This document shows, in pieces, positions 16,633 to 26,252 of a stretch of 64,000 nucleotides of DNA. The first letter of the stretch is position 1. Every line of letters starts with the position of its first letter. The translations under genes and the position numbers were made by a program. A model generated the notes under the pieces. The model had not been told where the DNA came from, made no database searches, and saw only the letters and a program-made list of their open reading frames with translations. Source of the stretch: Paraburkholderia adhaesiva (GTDB taxonomy: Bacteria > Pseudomonadota > Gammaproteobacteria > Burkholderiales > Burkholderiaceae); NCBI RefSeq assembly GCF_021390575.1, contig NZ_JAJEJQ010000003.1, positions 171,001 through 235,000 on the forward strand. Direction: 5' to 3'.

Positions 16633-18144
16633 ATGGCCCCGCTCATTTCCGTTAGCCGGCTCAGCAAGCGCTTTCCCGGTGTAAGGGCGTTGCACGACGT
16701 CCAGTTCGAACTGATGGCGGGCGAAGTCCATGCGCTGATGGGCGAAAACGGCGCCGGCAAGTCGACGCTCATGAAAATCCTCGCGGGTGTCTATACCCGC
16801 GATTCGGGCGATATCGTCTACGACGGCCAGACCGTCGCTTTCCAGAATCCACGCGAAGCGCAATCTGCCGGCATCGGCATCATTCATCAGGAACTCCAAC
16901 TGATGAATCACCTGAGCGTCGCGCAGAACATGTTCATCGGCCGCGAACCGCGCAAACGCTTCGGCGTGTTTCTCGACGAAGACAAGCTCAACGCGCAGGC
17001 GCACGACATCCTCGAACGCATGCACGTCAAGATCGACCCGCGCGCCGTGGTCGGTACGCTCACGGTCGCAAAGCAGCAGATGGTCGAGATCGCCAAGGCG
17101 TTGTCCTTCGATTCGCGCGTCCTGATCATGGACGAGCCGACTTCCGCGCTCAACGACGCCGAGATTGCCGAGCTTTTCCGCATCATCCGGCAACTCAAGA
17201 GCCGGGGCGTCGGTGTCATCTACATCTCGCACAAGATGGACGAGCTCAAGCAGATCTCGGACCGCGTGACCGTGCTTCGCGATGGGGAATACGTCGCCAC
17301 CGTCGATACCGGGGAGACCAGTGTCGACACGATCATCAGCATGATGGTCGGGCGAGTCTTGACGGATGCCACGCCCGACCACCGCGACAGCGGCAAAGGC
17401 GAAATCGCGCTCGAAGTGAAGCATCTCAACGCGGGCCCGCTCGTAAGGGATGTGAGCTTCGCGCTGCACAAGGGCGAGATACTGGGTTTTGCAGGCCTGA
17501 TGGGCGCGGGCCGCACCGAAGTCGCGCGCGCTGTATTCGGCGCCGATCCCGTCGATTCCGGCGAGATATTCGTGAGCGGCGCGAAAGTGACGATCAAACA
17601 ACCGAGCGACGCGGTGGCGCGTGGTATCGGCTACCTTTCGGAAGATCGCAAGCAGTTTGGCCTCGCGACCGGCATGGATGTCGAATCGAACATCGTGATG
17701 TCCAATCTGGGCAAGTTCCTCGCGTTCAATTTTTTCCTGCGTCGCGCGCAGATCCGCAGGACCGCCGAGCATTTCATCAAGCTGCTCGCCATACGCACGC
17801 CCGCCACGACGCAACAGGTGCGCCTGCTCTCGGGCGGTAATCAGCAAAAAATCGTCGTCGCGAAGTGGCTCGAGCGCGACTGCGACGTGCTCTTCTTCGA
17901 CGAGCCGACACGCGGCATCGACGTCGGCGCCAAAAGCGAGATCTACAAGCTGCTGCGCGCGCTCGCCGACGAGGGCAAGGCGATCGTGATGATCTCGTCG
18001 GAACTGCCCGAAATTCTGCGAATGAGCGACCGCGTCGTCGTGATGTGCGAAGGACGCGTCACCGGTGAACTCCGGGCATCGGAAGCAACGCAGGAGCGCA
18101 TCATGCAACTGGCGACACAGCGCGAAACCTTAAAAGCAGCGTGA
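16633..18144 (+). CDS. Sugar ABC transporter, tandem ATP-binding protein (RbsA/XylG/MglA type)
   Basis: 503-residue cytoplasmic ATPase with two fused nucleotide-binding domains. Domain 1 (about 1-240) has Walker A GENGAGKST and Walker B IMDEPTSALND. Domain 2 (about 255-500) has the degenerate Walker A GLMGAGRTE, signature LSGGNQQK and Walker B FFDEPTRGIDVG. This asymmetry is normal for CUT2 importers of monosaccharides. It heads an operon with a permease 19 bp downstream and a binding protein after that. Substrate is inferred from the neighbouring fuconate dehydratase. Confidence 0.93.
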   Translation: MAPLISVSRLSKRFPGVRALHDVQFELMAGEVHALMGENGAGKSTLMKILAGVYTRDSGDIVYDGQTVAFQNPREAQSAGIGIIHQELQLMNHLSVAQNMFIGREPRKRFGVFLDEDKLNAQAHDILERMHVKIDPRAVVGTLTVAKQQMVEIAKALSFDSRVLIMDEPTSALNDAEIAELFRIIRQLKSRGVGVIYISHKMDELKQISDRVTVLRDGEYVATVDTGETSVDTIISMMVGRVLTDATPDHRDSGKGEIALEVKHLNAGPLVRDVSFALHKGEILGFAGLMGAGRTEVARAVFGADPVDSGEIFVSGAKVTIKQPSDAVARGIGYLSEDRKQFGLATGMDVESNIVMSNLGKFLAFNFFLRRAQIRRTAEHFIKLLAIRTPATTQQVRLLSGGNQQKIVVAKWLERDCDVLFFDEPTRGIDVGAKSEIYKLLRALADEGKAIVMISSELPEILRMSDRVVVMCEGRVTGELRASEATQERIMQLATQRETLKAA

Positions 18145-18163
18145 TCTTCGAAAGGTCCACTTC

Positions 18164-19189
18164 ATGACACTGCGATCGGATACTTCGGTACTGGGGAACA
18201 AGGAACGGCCCACGAGCCTCAAGGCTCGCCTCTTTGCCCCGGCAACGCTACAGAAGCTGCTTGCCTTCGTGAGCCTGATCCTGCTGCTGGTGTTTTTCAG
18301 CATTGCCTCGTCCGCGTTCATGCAGGTGGACAACATACTCGGCATTCTGCAGGCGACGGCGGTGAACGGCGTGCTCGCAATCGCCTGCACGTTCGTCATC
18401 ATCACGGGCGGCATCGATTTATCGGTCGGCACGCTCATGACTTTCACGGCAGTCATTTGCGGTGTGTTTCTCACCTACTGGCGTCTGCCGATGTGGACAG
18501 GCGTTCTTGCGGCGATCGGAACGGGCGCGCTTTGCGGCACGATATCGGGCACGCTGACTGCGAAAATGAAAATACCGCCCTTCATTGCCACCCTCGGCAT
18601 GATGCTGCTGCTGAAAGGACTTTCGCTCGTCGTGTCGGCCGACAAGCCGATCTATTTCAACGACACCGAAAACTTCTACATGATTTCGCAGGATTCGCTG
18701 ATCGGCTATTTCATTCCGAGCCTGCCCATTCCCAATGCGGTGCTGATCCTGTTCGTTCTCGCCATCGCGAGTTCGATCACGCTCAATCGCACGGCGCTCG
18801 GCCGCTATACGTTCGCACTCGGCAGCAATGAAGAAGCGGTGCGCCTTTCCGGCGTGAACGTCGATCGCTGGAAGATCGCCATTTACGCACTCGGCGGATC
18901 GATTTGCGGCGTCGCCGGACTGCTCATCGCATCGCGGCTGAATTCCGCACAGCCTGCGCTCGGCCAGGGTTATGAGCTTGAAGCCATCGCCGCGGTTGTG
19001 ATCGGCGGCACTTCGCTCAGCGGCGGGGCCGGCACGATTCTGGGGACCATCATCGGCGCATTCATCATGAGCGTGCTGACCAACGGGCTGCGCATCATGT
19101 CCGTCGCACAGGAATGGCAGATCGTAGTGACCGGTCTCATCATCATTCTGGCGGTCTACGCCGACATCTTGCGACGCAGGAAGCTCTGA
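18164..19189 (+). CDS. Sugar ABC transporter permease (RbsC-like, BPD_transp_2)
   Basis: 341-residue inner-membrane protein with eight to ten hydrophobic segments and the CUT2 signature ITGGIDLSVGTLM near residue 85, plus the C-terminal GGTSLSGGAGTILGT loop that contacts the ATPase. It lies between the ATPase and the periplasmic binding protein. Confidence 0.93.
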   Translation: MTLRSDTSVLGNKERPTSLKARLFAPATLQKLLAFVSLILLLVFFSIASSAFMQVDNILGILQATAVNGVLAIACTFVIITGGIDLSVGTLMTFTAVICGVFLTYWRLPMWTGVLAAIGTGALCGTISGTLTAKMKIPPFIATLGMMLLLKGLSLVVSADKPIYFNDTENFYMISQDSLIGYFIPSLPIPNAVLILFVLAIASSITLNRTALGRYTFALGSNEEAVRLSGVNVDRWKIAIYALGGSICGVAGLLIASRLNSAQPALGQGYELEAIAAVVIGGTSLSGGAGTILGTIIGAFIMSVLTNGLRIMSVAQEWQIVVTGLIIILAVYADILRRRKL

Positions 19190-19220
19190 TCCTGCACACG
19201 ACGACAGATAGAAGAAGGAC

Positions 19221-19241
19221 GGGAGCACAAAAAACGCTCCC
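19221..19241 (+). other. Intercistronic hairpin between permease and binding protein
   Basis: GGGAGC / GCTCCC closing an A-rich loop, about 40 bp before the binding-protein ATG. Such hairpins often stabilise the downstream part of the mRNA so that binding protein is made in excess. Function inferred from position. Confidence 0.45.
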
Positions 19242-19282
19242 CATCGGCTGAAGGTTGATGTCCACTCAAAGAGGAGAACCTC

Positions 19283-20224
19283 ATGTTGAAACGGAGACTT
19301 GTCGGTGTCGTGGTTGGCGTAGGTGCACTCGTTGGCGGCACGATGATGGCGTACGCGGACGAACCCTATATCCCGCTCATTTCGAAGGGCTTCCAGCACC
19401 AGTTCTGGCAGGCCGTCAAATCTGGTGCCGAACAGTCGGCGAAGGAGCACAGCGTCAGGATCTCATTCGAGGGTCCCGAAACCGAGGCCATGGTCGACAA
19501 GCAGATCGACATGCTCTCGGCCGCGCTCGCGAAGAATCCGCAGGCGCTCGGCATCGCCGCGCTCGACAGCAAAGCGGCCATTCCGCTCCTGAAACGCGCG
19601 CAGAGCAACAAGATTCCGGTGATTGCCTTCGACTCCGGCGTCGACAGCGACATTCCGCTCACGACGTGCGCAACGAACAATCTTGCTGCCGCCGCGCTCG
19701 CGGCCGACAAGATGGCTGAGGCGATCGGCAACTCCGGCGAAGTCGGCGTGATCGTTCATGACCAGACCAGCCGGACCGGTATCGATCGCCGCGACGGGTT
19801 CGTGAACCAGATCAAGGCGAAGCATTCGGGCGTCAAGATCGTCTCCGTCCAGTATGGCGGCGGCGACCACCTGAAGTCGGCGGAAATCGCCAAAGCGATG
19901 ATCCAGGCGAACCCGAATCTCAAGGGCATCTTCGGCGCCAATGAAGGTTCTGCAGAAGGCGCAGCAATCGGCGTCAGGGAGTCGGGCAAGAAACTTGTGC
20001 TGATCGGTTTCGACTCCGGCAAGGAGCAAAAAGAAGACATCAACTCCGGCCTGATGCTGGGCGCCATCACGCAGAACCCGGTGGGTATCGGCAGGTGTGT
20101 CGTCGACTCGGCGGTGAAGGCGCTCAAGGGCGAGAAACTGCCGACGAAGGTCGACACTGGCTTCTTCTGGTACGACAAAACCAATATGACCGATCCGAAG
20201 ATCGCCGCCGTGCTTTACGACTAA
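19283..20224 (+). CDS. Sugar ABC transporter periplasmic binding protein (Peripla_BP_4)
   Basis: 313-residue secreted receptor with signal peptide (MLKRRLVGVVVGVGALVGGT, cleavage near AYADEPYIP) and a ribose-binding-protein fold (IPLISKGFQHQFWQAVKSGA, PVIAFDSGVDSDIP, IFGANEGSAEGAA, GFDSGKEQ). A strong AAAGAGGAG precedes the ATG. Last gene of the transporter operon; a terminator separates it from fuconate dehydratase. Likely ligand is L-fucose or a similar sugar, by context only. Confidence 0.92.
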   Translation: MLKRRLVGVVVGVGALVGGTMMAYADEPYIPLISKGFQHQFWQAVKSGAEQSAKEHSVRISFEGPETEAMVDKQIDMLSAALAKNPQALGIAALDSKAAIPLLKRAQSNKIPVIAFDSGVDSDIPLTTCATNNLAAAALAADKMAEAIGNSGEVGVIVHDQTSRTGIDRRDGFVNQIKAKHSGVKIVSVQYGGGDHLKSAEIAKAMIQANPNLKGIFGANEGSAEGAAIGVRESGKKLVLIGFDSGKEQKEDINSGLMLGAITQNPVGIGRCVVDSAVKALKGEKLPTKVDTGFFWYDKTNMTDPKIAAVLYD

Positions 20225-20249
20225 CCCGCAGCCGACACGGTGCAACGAA

Positions 20250-20278
20250 AGGAAGGGCTGCGGCCCTTCCTCTTTTTT
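20250..20278 (+). terminator. Terminator between ABC operon and fuconate dehydratase
   Basis: AGGAAGGGC-TGCG-GCCCTTCCT followed by CTTTTTT, 26 bp after the binding-protein stop and 34 bp before the next ATG. It may act as a partial terminator that lowers expression of the dehydratase. Confidence 0.85.
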
Positions 20279-20311
20279 CGCTCCTGCGCGTCGCGGGATG
20301 AGGATGCCGAA

Positions 20312-21610
20312 ATGACCACGATCACCAAGTTGTCCGTCAAGGACATCCGGTTTCCAACGTCGCGTTCGCTCGACGGCTCCGACGCGATGAACGCCGCACC
20401 GGATTACTCCGCGACTTACGTGACGCTCGAAACCGATTCGCCGACACCGCTCACGGGCCACGGACTCACCTTCACGATCGGACGCGGCAACGAAATCTGC
20501 GTGAGCGCTGCGCACGCGCTCGGGCCGCTCGTCGTCGGCAGAACGCTCGAGGATATTGCGGCAAACATGGGTGCGTTCTGGCGTGCGATCACCTCGGACA
20601 GCCAGTTACGCTGGATCGGCCCAGATAAAGGGGCCATTCATCTCGCGACGGCCGCTGTCGTCAATGCAGTATGGGATCTGTGGGCGAAAGCACAGGGCAA
20701 ACCTGTGTGGAAGCTGCTGGTCGACATGAGTCCGGAAGAACTCGTGCGTTGCCTCGATTTCCGCTATGTCACCGACGCGATCACTCCGCAAGAGGCCATC
20801 GCAATGCTGCATCGTCACGCAAAGACGAAGGGAGCGCGCGAAGCGGAAATGCTGGCACACGGCTATCCCGCGTATACGACTTCCGCAGGCTGGCTTGGCT
20901 ACGACGACGACAAGATTCGCCGGCTCGCGCGCGAAGGCGTCGCGAACGGCTGGACGCATTTCAAGCAGAAAGTGGGCGGCAATATCGAGGAAGATGCGCG
21001 GCGTGCGCGCATTCTGCGCGAGGAAATCGGCGAGAACCTGAAGCTCATGATGGACGCGAATCAGGTGTGGGACGTCGATGAGGCAGTCGCAAACATGCGG
21101 CGCCTTGCCGAATTCGACCCGTGGTGGATCGAAGAGCCCACGAGCCCCGACGACATACTCGGCCATGCTGCAATCCGCGAGCGGATCCGGCCCATCGGTG
21201 TCGCGACGGGGGAGCATTGCCAGAATCGCATCATGTTCAAACAACTGCTGCAGGCGCAGTCGATCGACTTCTGCCAGATCGACAGTTGCCGCCTGGGTGG
21301 ACTGAACGAAGTGATCATCGTACTGCTCATGGCCGCAAAATTCGGCGTGCCCGTGTGTCCGCATGCGGGCGGAGTCGGGCTATGCGAGTACGTCCAGCAT
21401 ATCTCGCTGTTCGACTACATCTGCGTGTCAGGTTCGCTGGAAAACCGCGTGCTCGAATACGTCGATCATCTGCACGAACATTTCATCGATCCGGTCGTGA
21501 TTCGTAACGGTCATTACATGCCGCCACAACGTCCCGGATACAGCATTGAAATGCATGCGGCTTCGCTCGATCAGTACGCGTTCCCGGAGGGACCCGCGTG
21601 GCGGTCGTAA
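20312..21610 (+). CDS. fucD: L-fuconate dehydratase (enolase superfamily, MR subgroup)
   Basis: 432-residue mandelate-racemase-subgroup enzyme that dehydrates L-fuconate to 2-keto-3-deoxy-L-fuconate in non-phosphorylative fucose breakdown. Visible features are KQKVGG with the catalytic lysine, metal ligands in MMDANQVWD, WIEEPTSPDD and ATGEH, and the GG(V)GLCEYVQH C-terminal segment. An upstream in-frame start was rejected because it lies inside the terminator. The adjacent ABC importer fits uptake of the pathway sugar. No dehydrogenase or lactonase of the pathway is beside it. Confidence 0.88.
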   Translation: MTTITKLSVKDIRFPTSRSLDGSDAMNAAPDYSATYVTLETDSPTPLTGHGLTFTIGRGNEICVSAAHALGPLVVGRTLEDIAANMGAFWRAITSDSQLRWIGPDKGAIHLATAAVVNAVWDLWAKAQGKPVWKLLVDMSPEELVRCLDFRYVTDAITPQEAIAMLHRHAKTKGAREAEMLAHGYPAYTTSAGWLGYDDDKIRRLAREGVANGWTHFKQKVGGNIEEDARRARILREEIGENLKLMMDANQVWDVDEAVANMRRLAEFDPWWIEEPTSPDDILGHAAIRERIRPIGVATGEHCQNRIMFKQLLQAQSIDFCQIDSCRLGGLNEVIIVLLMAAKFGVPVCPHAGGVGLCEYVQHISLFDYICVSGSLENRVLEYVDHLHEHFIDPVVIRNGHYMPPQRPGYSIEMHAASLDQYAFPEGPAWRS

Positions 21611-21700
21611 TCGCTGGCGTTTAACGCGTTCTCTTTTATTTCCAGGCGAACGGACGCTCAAGCAGCGACGTTTCGGTGTGTAGGTGAAATGGATTCCGTA

Positions 21701-21733
21701 CCGGACCCCGGTGCGAATGCACCGGGTATCCGG
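21701..21733. terminator. Hairpin between convergent genes
   Basis: CCCGGTGC-GAAT-GCACCGGG with additional outer pairing CCGG/CCGG, lying between the stops of fucD and the small secreted protein. No T tract follows on either strand, so termination strength is uncertain. Confidence 0.5.
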
Positions 21734-21744
21734 AACGAACGACC

Positions 21745-22047
21745 TTAATTGGCCGAATTGATCGCTTCCGTTGCACGGCCGCGGGCCTCTTGCACGGACT
21801 GGTTGCGTTCAGCTCTGGATTCGCGAACTTCGGCTCGCTGGACGCTTCTCGCTTCAGATCTGTTCGCTCGATGCTGCTGGTTGGCCGCACGAACCTCCAT
21901 GCGCTTTTGAACGATAGGATCGTTGTGCGTGGTCGTGGCTGGAGATTGCTCAGGTGCAACAGCCGATGGCTGTGCCATTACGGGGCCGGCCGCGAGCAGA
22001 CCAAGAGTGAAAACAAGGGCGCTCAGCTTGATAGCAGGGACTTTCAT
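21745..22047 (-). CDS. Small secreted Arg/Glu/Ala-rich protein
   Basis: 100 residues with a signal peptide (KLSALVFTLGLLAAGPVMAQ, cleavage after AMA or MAQ region). The mature part is very hydrophilic, rich in Arg, Glu, Ala and Ser (RANRSEARSVQRAEVRESRA), and likely helical or disordered. GGAGAGAACCC precedes the ATG. No family recognised; similar small periplasmic proteins of unknown role are common in this group. Confidence 0.75.
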   Translation of the reverse strand: MKVPAIKLSALVFTLGLLAAGPVMAQPSAVAPEQSPATTTHNDPIVQKRMEVRAANQQHRANRSEARSVQRAEVRESRAERNQSVQEARGRATEAINSAN

Positions 22048-22589
22048 GGGTTCTCTCCATTAAATAGGATGACGAAATGTAGCAAACCGTTTTCAAGTTC
22101 GTTACGCCAAGCATGACGTGTATATCCGCAACCGAATCAATTGCTTGCGAACACAATTACGTTTAGCTTTCAGTGATTCTACTGAGCGGGGCGATCAACA
22201 TCAACCTCCGGGCACACCAGAATTGCGTGGCACGTTGTCATCCTGAAATTATTACGCCTCGTACGATCTGACACTTTCAGACGCTTCAGCCCCGTGTTAC
22301 GGGAGTTTGCCTCCATAAAAACTCGCCCTCACGCATTCGCTCCGCTCTTCGTCGGGAAACGATCCAGGCATTGCGGTAAAAAGTGCAGCCTGTACGCTCC
22401 GCTCCGACGAAATAGCTGTCGCCATACATACTCGTCAGCGCAAAATTTTCTGTGCTTCGCAGATTTCTGGAGAAAGGCTCTGTCCGACCCGTTAGAGCGG
22501 CTCGCATTTCTGTCCCAGTCGTCCGCGAAAAAACGTGAAGCGGACATTCATATCCGCTTCACGTGCGACCGCATGCAGCAAAAGAGACG
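22048..22589. other. Intergenic region, no gene supported
   Basis: About 540 bp with only short overlapping open frames of unlikely composition. The part near 22050-22250 is AT-richer and probably holds the promoter of the small secreted protein. Nothing else recognised. Confidence 0.4.
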
Positions 22590-23222
22590 TCACGCCGTTG
22601 CACTGGGGCGGCCCGAAACCCGTTCGTGCCATTTCATGACGGCGTCGTGATGAGCAGGAATCGGCATCGCGAAAGCGCGGGTGGCGAAATCCACTGCGAC
22701 CAGCGTCGTGATGTCGGCGGCCGTATAGTGTTTGCCAGCAACGAACGGGACGCTCGACAGTCTTGCCTCGAGATCGTCGTAGAAGTTCGCTACACGCCGC
22801 TTGCTGCGTTCGACCAGTTCAGGGATCTGCTCGTATCCGTGCGGTCCGGAAACCGCACGGCCTTTTAGCGTCGCCGCCGCGTTGCGCACGCCTTCCATCA
22901 CCGCTGCAAATCCTTCGATCTCCGCGCGGCGCTCCCACATCGCGACGACGGCCTTTTCCTGTGCTGTGGTTCCAAACAACGGTGTCTGCGCAAATGCGTC
23001 GTCGAGGTAGCGCATGATGACCGGCGTTTCGCCGATCGCCGTGCCGTCGTCGAGCACGAGAGTCGGTACGACCACTCGCGGATTCACTGCGCGATAGGCG
23101 TCCGAAAACTGCTCTCTGGTCCCGAGATCGACTGGAACGAGCTGCGCGTCGAGACCTTTTTCCGCGATCAGGATGCGAACGCGGCGCGAGTTCGGCGACC
23201 CGCTGGCGTGATAAAGCTTCAT
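22590..23222 (-). CDS. Glutathione S-transferase family protein
   Basis: 210-residue cytosolic protein with an N-terminal thioredoxin-like domain (MKLYHASGSPNSRRVRI, then VPTLVLDDG and the glutathione-site IGETPVIMRYLDD) and an all-helical C-terminal domain (about 85-205). The catalytic residue is probably the Ser of GSPNS. It precedes nothing on its strand and lies downstream of two SDR genes, possibly one operon driven from 24.8 kb. Substrate unknown. Confidence 0.88.
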   Translation of the reverse strand: MKLYHASGSPNSRRVRILIAEKGLDAQLVPVDLGTREQFSDAYRAVNPRVVVPTLVLDDGTAIGETPVIMRYLDDAFAQTPLFGTTAQEKAVVAMWERRAEIEGFAAVMEGVRNAAATLKGRAVSGPHGYEQIPELVERSKRRVANFYDDLEARLSSVPFVAGKHYTAADITTLVAVDFATRAFAMPIPAHHDAVMKWHERVSGRPSATA

Positions 23223-23257
23223 GGGTTCTCCATCAGAGACTGGAATGTGTCTATCGA

Positions 23258-24004
23258 TCAGAGCTTCGATCCGCCGTCCACGCGCAAAGTATCGCCGGTG
23301 ATCCAGCGGGCTTCGTCGGAGGCGAGAAATGCGACCGCCGCGCCGATGTCGTCGGGTTCGGCCATTCGCTTGAGCGCCTGGATGCCGAGCGTGAAATCCC
23401 GCCCTGCATCGGTCTTCGCGAAACTGGACATATCGGTCGGCACCACCCCGGGTGCGACGGCGTTGACGCGGATGCCTCGTTCGCCGAGCTCGGTCGCGAA
23501 ATGTTTAACCAGGGTATCGATGGCGCCTTTGGTTGCGGCGTAGGCCGCCAGCGTGCCGATCGCCGCGTGTGCGGCCAGCGACGAAAGCAGCACGATGCTG
23601 CTGCCTTTGCACATCACGGGCAGCAGTTGTTGCACGAGGAAAAACGGTGCGCGCACATTGACTGCGAACAGGTTGTCGAATTGTTCGACTGTCGTCTCTT
23701 CAAGCGTCGCTGCCTCGGCGATACCGGCATTCGCAACCAGTATGTCGAGCCGGCCACCGACGATTGCACGCGTGCGCTGTGCAAGCAGATGAGGCCCATC
23801 GGCCGCGCGCAGGTCCGCCGCGATCTTCTCCGAGGTTCCTCCCGCTTGCCGTATCTCTGCGACGACAGCGTCGGCTTCCTGCTCGCCGCGGCCATAGTGC
23901 ACCAGCACCTGGGCACCCGCTTTGGCCAGCGCCAGCGCGCTGGCGCGGCCGATACCGCGCGATGCGCCGGTCACCAGCGCGGTCTTGCCGGTTAGCGTAT
24001 TCAT
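23258..24004 (-). CDS. Short-chain dehydrogenase/reductase (SDR)
   Basis: 248-residue classical SDR with Rossmann motif TGASRGIG, NNAG-equivalent VANAG, catalytic Ser in LLSSLAAH, YAATK catalytic pair, and C-terminal RVDGGSKL. Presumably NAD(P)H-dependent oxidoreductase. Same strand and spacing as the second SDR 49 bp upstream and GST downstream. Confidence 0.9.
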   Translation of the reverse strand: MNTLTGKTALVTGASRGIGRASALALAKAGAQVLVHYGRGEQEADAVVAEIRQAGGTSEKIAADLRAADGPHLLAQRTRAIVGGRLDILVANAGIAEAATLEETTVEQFDNLFAVNVRAPFFLVQQLLPVMCKGSSIVLLSSLAAHAAIGTLAAYAATKGAIDTLVKHFATELGERGIRVNAVAPGVVPTDMSSFAKTDAGRDFTLGIQALKRMAEPDDIGAAVAFLASDEARWITGDTLRVDGGSKL

Positions 24005-24053
24005 GATCTGTTGCTCCTTACTTCAGGCTTGTTGGTAGTGAACGACGCATGGA

Positions 24054-24800
24054 TCAGCCCGCGGTCTTGCCGCCATCGACCGTGAGAATCTGCCCGGTCA
24101 CGAAAGCAGCGCCTTCGGACGCCAGATAGAGCACCGCGGCAGCGATGTCCGCAGGCTTGCCGATCCGGGCGAGCGGCACAGTTCCCACCAACGCCGCTTT
24201 CCTCTCCGATGTGCCGGTAAAGCGGGTGAGCATGCCGGTGTCCGTGGGGCCAGGCGCTACCGCATTGACGCGTACACCCGTGCTGGCGACTTCGAGCGCC
24301 GTCGATTTGGTAATCCCTTCGACCGCGTGCTTGCTGCCGACGTAGAGGGCGGCATAGGCTGCGCCTTCGTGGCCATAGGTGGACGAAATGTTGATCACGC
24401 TGCCAGAGCGTTGCGCGGTCATTACTCGCAACTCGTGCTTGAGGCTCAGCAGCACGCCGAGCACATTGGTGTCGAAGGTCGCTGCAAAGCTGTCTGCGGA
24501 AACCTCGGTGATCGGACCGGGCGTGCCTTCCGTGCCGGCATTGTTGACTGCGACGTCCAGCTTGCCGAAGCGGGAAATGGCCTGATCGACGAGATTACGG
24601 ACCTCGTCGTCACGGCGAACGTCGGCCTGGACAAAGAAGGCTTCGGCACCCAGTTCACGCAATTCGGCTTCGAGGGCTGCACCTTCGGCCGGGCGACGGC
24701 CAGACACGACGAGCCGCGCGCCGGAGCGAGCGAAAGCGATGGCGGTGGCGCGACCAATGCCGGTCAGTGCGCCGGTAATCAGAACGACGGGGCTGCTCAT
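24054..24800 (-). CDS. Short-chain dehydrogenase/reductase (SDR)
   Basis: 248-residue classical SDR (TGALTGIG, VNNAGTEG, INISSTYGHEG, YVGSKHA, GGKTAG). The start ATG at 24800 has ACAGGAG upstream; a longer in-frame extension of 43 codons is unlike the family and overlaps the divergent LysR region. Adjacent to an SDR paralogue and divergent from a LysR gene that probably regulates this SDR-SDR-GST set. Substrate unknown. Confidence 0.9.
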   Translation of the reverse strand: MSSPVVLITGALTGIGRATAIAFARSGARLVVSGRRPAEGAALEAELRELGAEAFFVQADVRRDDEVRNLVDQAISRFGKLDVAVNNAGTEGTPGPITEVSADSFAATFDTNVLGVLLSLKHELRVMTAQRSGSVINISSTYGHEGAAYAALYVGSKHAVEGITKSTALEVASTGVRVNAVAPGPTDTGMLTRFTGTSERKAALVGTVPLARIGKPADIAAAVLYLASEGAAFVTGQILTVDGGKTAG

Positions 24801-24955
24801 GACAAACTCCTGTAATGTATCGCTGCGACGCATGACCTTGCTGGCGTTCGCTGCTGTGGATGAGTGGTACAGAACGTAATTTAGGCACCCGCCGCGTCGA
24901 TGAAAAAGACTTTGTAAGTGGGTGGGCATGCCTCACAGGCATGGAGCGAAAGCCG

Positions 24956-25855
24956 ATGGAACTACGTCATTTGCGCTACTTCATTGCGGTCGCCGAAACC
25001 GGCAGCCTGACCGAAGCGGCCGCGAACCGGTTGCACACTTCACAGCCGTCGTTGAGCCGGCAAATCCGGGATCTCGAGGATCAGGTTGGCGTGGAGTTGT
25101 TGCTGCGCAGTGCGCGCGGCGTCGAACTGACCGAGGCGGGGCAAGTCTTCCTCGATCACGCGCGGCTCGCGATGGCTCAGGTCGATGCAGCAGTCGAAGC
25201 GGCACGGCGCGCGGCGCAGCCAGCCAAACCGCGCTTTGCGCTGGGCTTTCTGACTGGCCAGGAAATGACCTGGCTGACCGACGCGATGCACCTGTTGCGC
25301 GAGGAGTTACCTAATATCGAGGTCACCGTCACAAGTGACTACTCGACGGAACTGGCCGCAGCACTTGCGCACGGCAAGCTCGACGTGGCGTTTATGCGCG
25401 CCGAGCCGGGATACGGTCTCGAGTACAAGGTCGTCGGCAAGGAGCCACTCGTCGTGCTGATGCCGAGCGATCATCCATTGACCGCGCGAAAAGCGGTGCG
25501 CCCGGAGGAACTCCGACACGAGCCGTTCATCACGATGGCGGAAAAGGCCAGGGTGCTGAGGCAGGTCATCGACGCCTATCTGGCGAAGTCGGGCGTCGAA
25601 GTGGACGTCGCGCAAAGCGTCGACAATCCGGCGATGGTGATGTCGCTGATTGCTTCGATGCGCGCGATTACGTTGATACCGGCCTATGTGCAAAACCTGA
25701 TGCCGTGGTCTGTCGTCAGCCGGCCTTTGAGTGGAGAAGTCCCGACCATCGAACTGGTGGTGGGCTACAGTCCAGGCAATACAGCGCCGATTGTCAGACT
25801 GTTCCTGTCGCGCCTGGACGAGTTGAAAGCGAGGATTGCGAAGCGTCCAGTGTGA
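24956..25855 (+). CDS. LysR-family transcriptional regulator
   Basis: 299-residue regulator with an N-terminal HTH (MELRHLRYFIAVAETGSLTE, HTSQPSLSRQIRDLE) and effector domain (about 90-295), of the CatR/HcaR-like branch by its MELRHLRYF opening. ATG 24956 follows GGAG at 9-bp spacing. Divergent from the SDR-SDR-GST genes, which it likely controls. Confidence 0.88.
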   Translation: MELRHLRYFIAVAETGSLTEAAANRLHTSQPSLSRQIRDLEDQVGVELLLRSARGVELTEAGQVFLDHARLAMAQVDAAVEAARRAAQPAKPRFALGFLTGQEMTWLTDAMHLLREELPNIEVTVTSDYSTELAAALAHGKLDVAFMRAEPGYGLEYKVVGKEPLVVLMPSDHPLTARKAVRPEELRHEPFITMAEKARVLRQVIDAYLAKSGVEVDVAQSVDNPAMVMSLIASMRAITLIPAYVQNLMPWSVVSRPLSGEVPTIELVVGYSPGNTAPIVRLFLSRLDELKARIAKRPV

Positions 25856-26252
25856 CGCCGGAGAATCGAGAGAAAGTCTGAAGTGGAGATATCTGACCGA
25901 TCTGCATCCTCGTCCGGACGATTGCCGTGCCAGTACGAACGGCCGTAACTGGCTATCTCCCCCCGGAAATCCCCGAAGAATCACGCTTTCGCCATCAGGA
26001 CGCGCGACCTTGGCCTATCGAATATGGCTTTAGAGCGTTGCAAATAAGTTATCGACCACGGCACCGCAATTCGAGCGGACGAATTGTTTGTGCCGTCGAG
26101 CGTCATAACTGCGAGCCACTGGTTTCAGGCATTCCGGCAGTCTCTATGAGGCGGCAACACGGAAGGACCGCTGGCGATAGCGCGAAATCCCACTGTGTCC
26201 GCGAGATTTGCTTATTCGCCACCCGCACCAGAATTGAAAACGTCGTTCGATA
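25856..26252. other. Intergenic region, nothing recognised
   Basis: About 400 bp of lower GC between a LysR gene and the chemoreceptor. No repeat, RNA or gene identified; it presumably holds the chemoreceptor promoter. Confidence 0.4.

Noticed and set aside
22286..22650. Short frames on both strands upstream of the GST gene stop
   Set aside because: Overlapping each other, no start signals or family resemblance.
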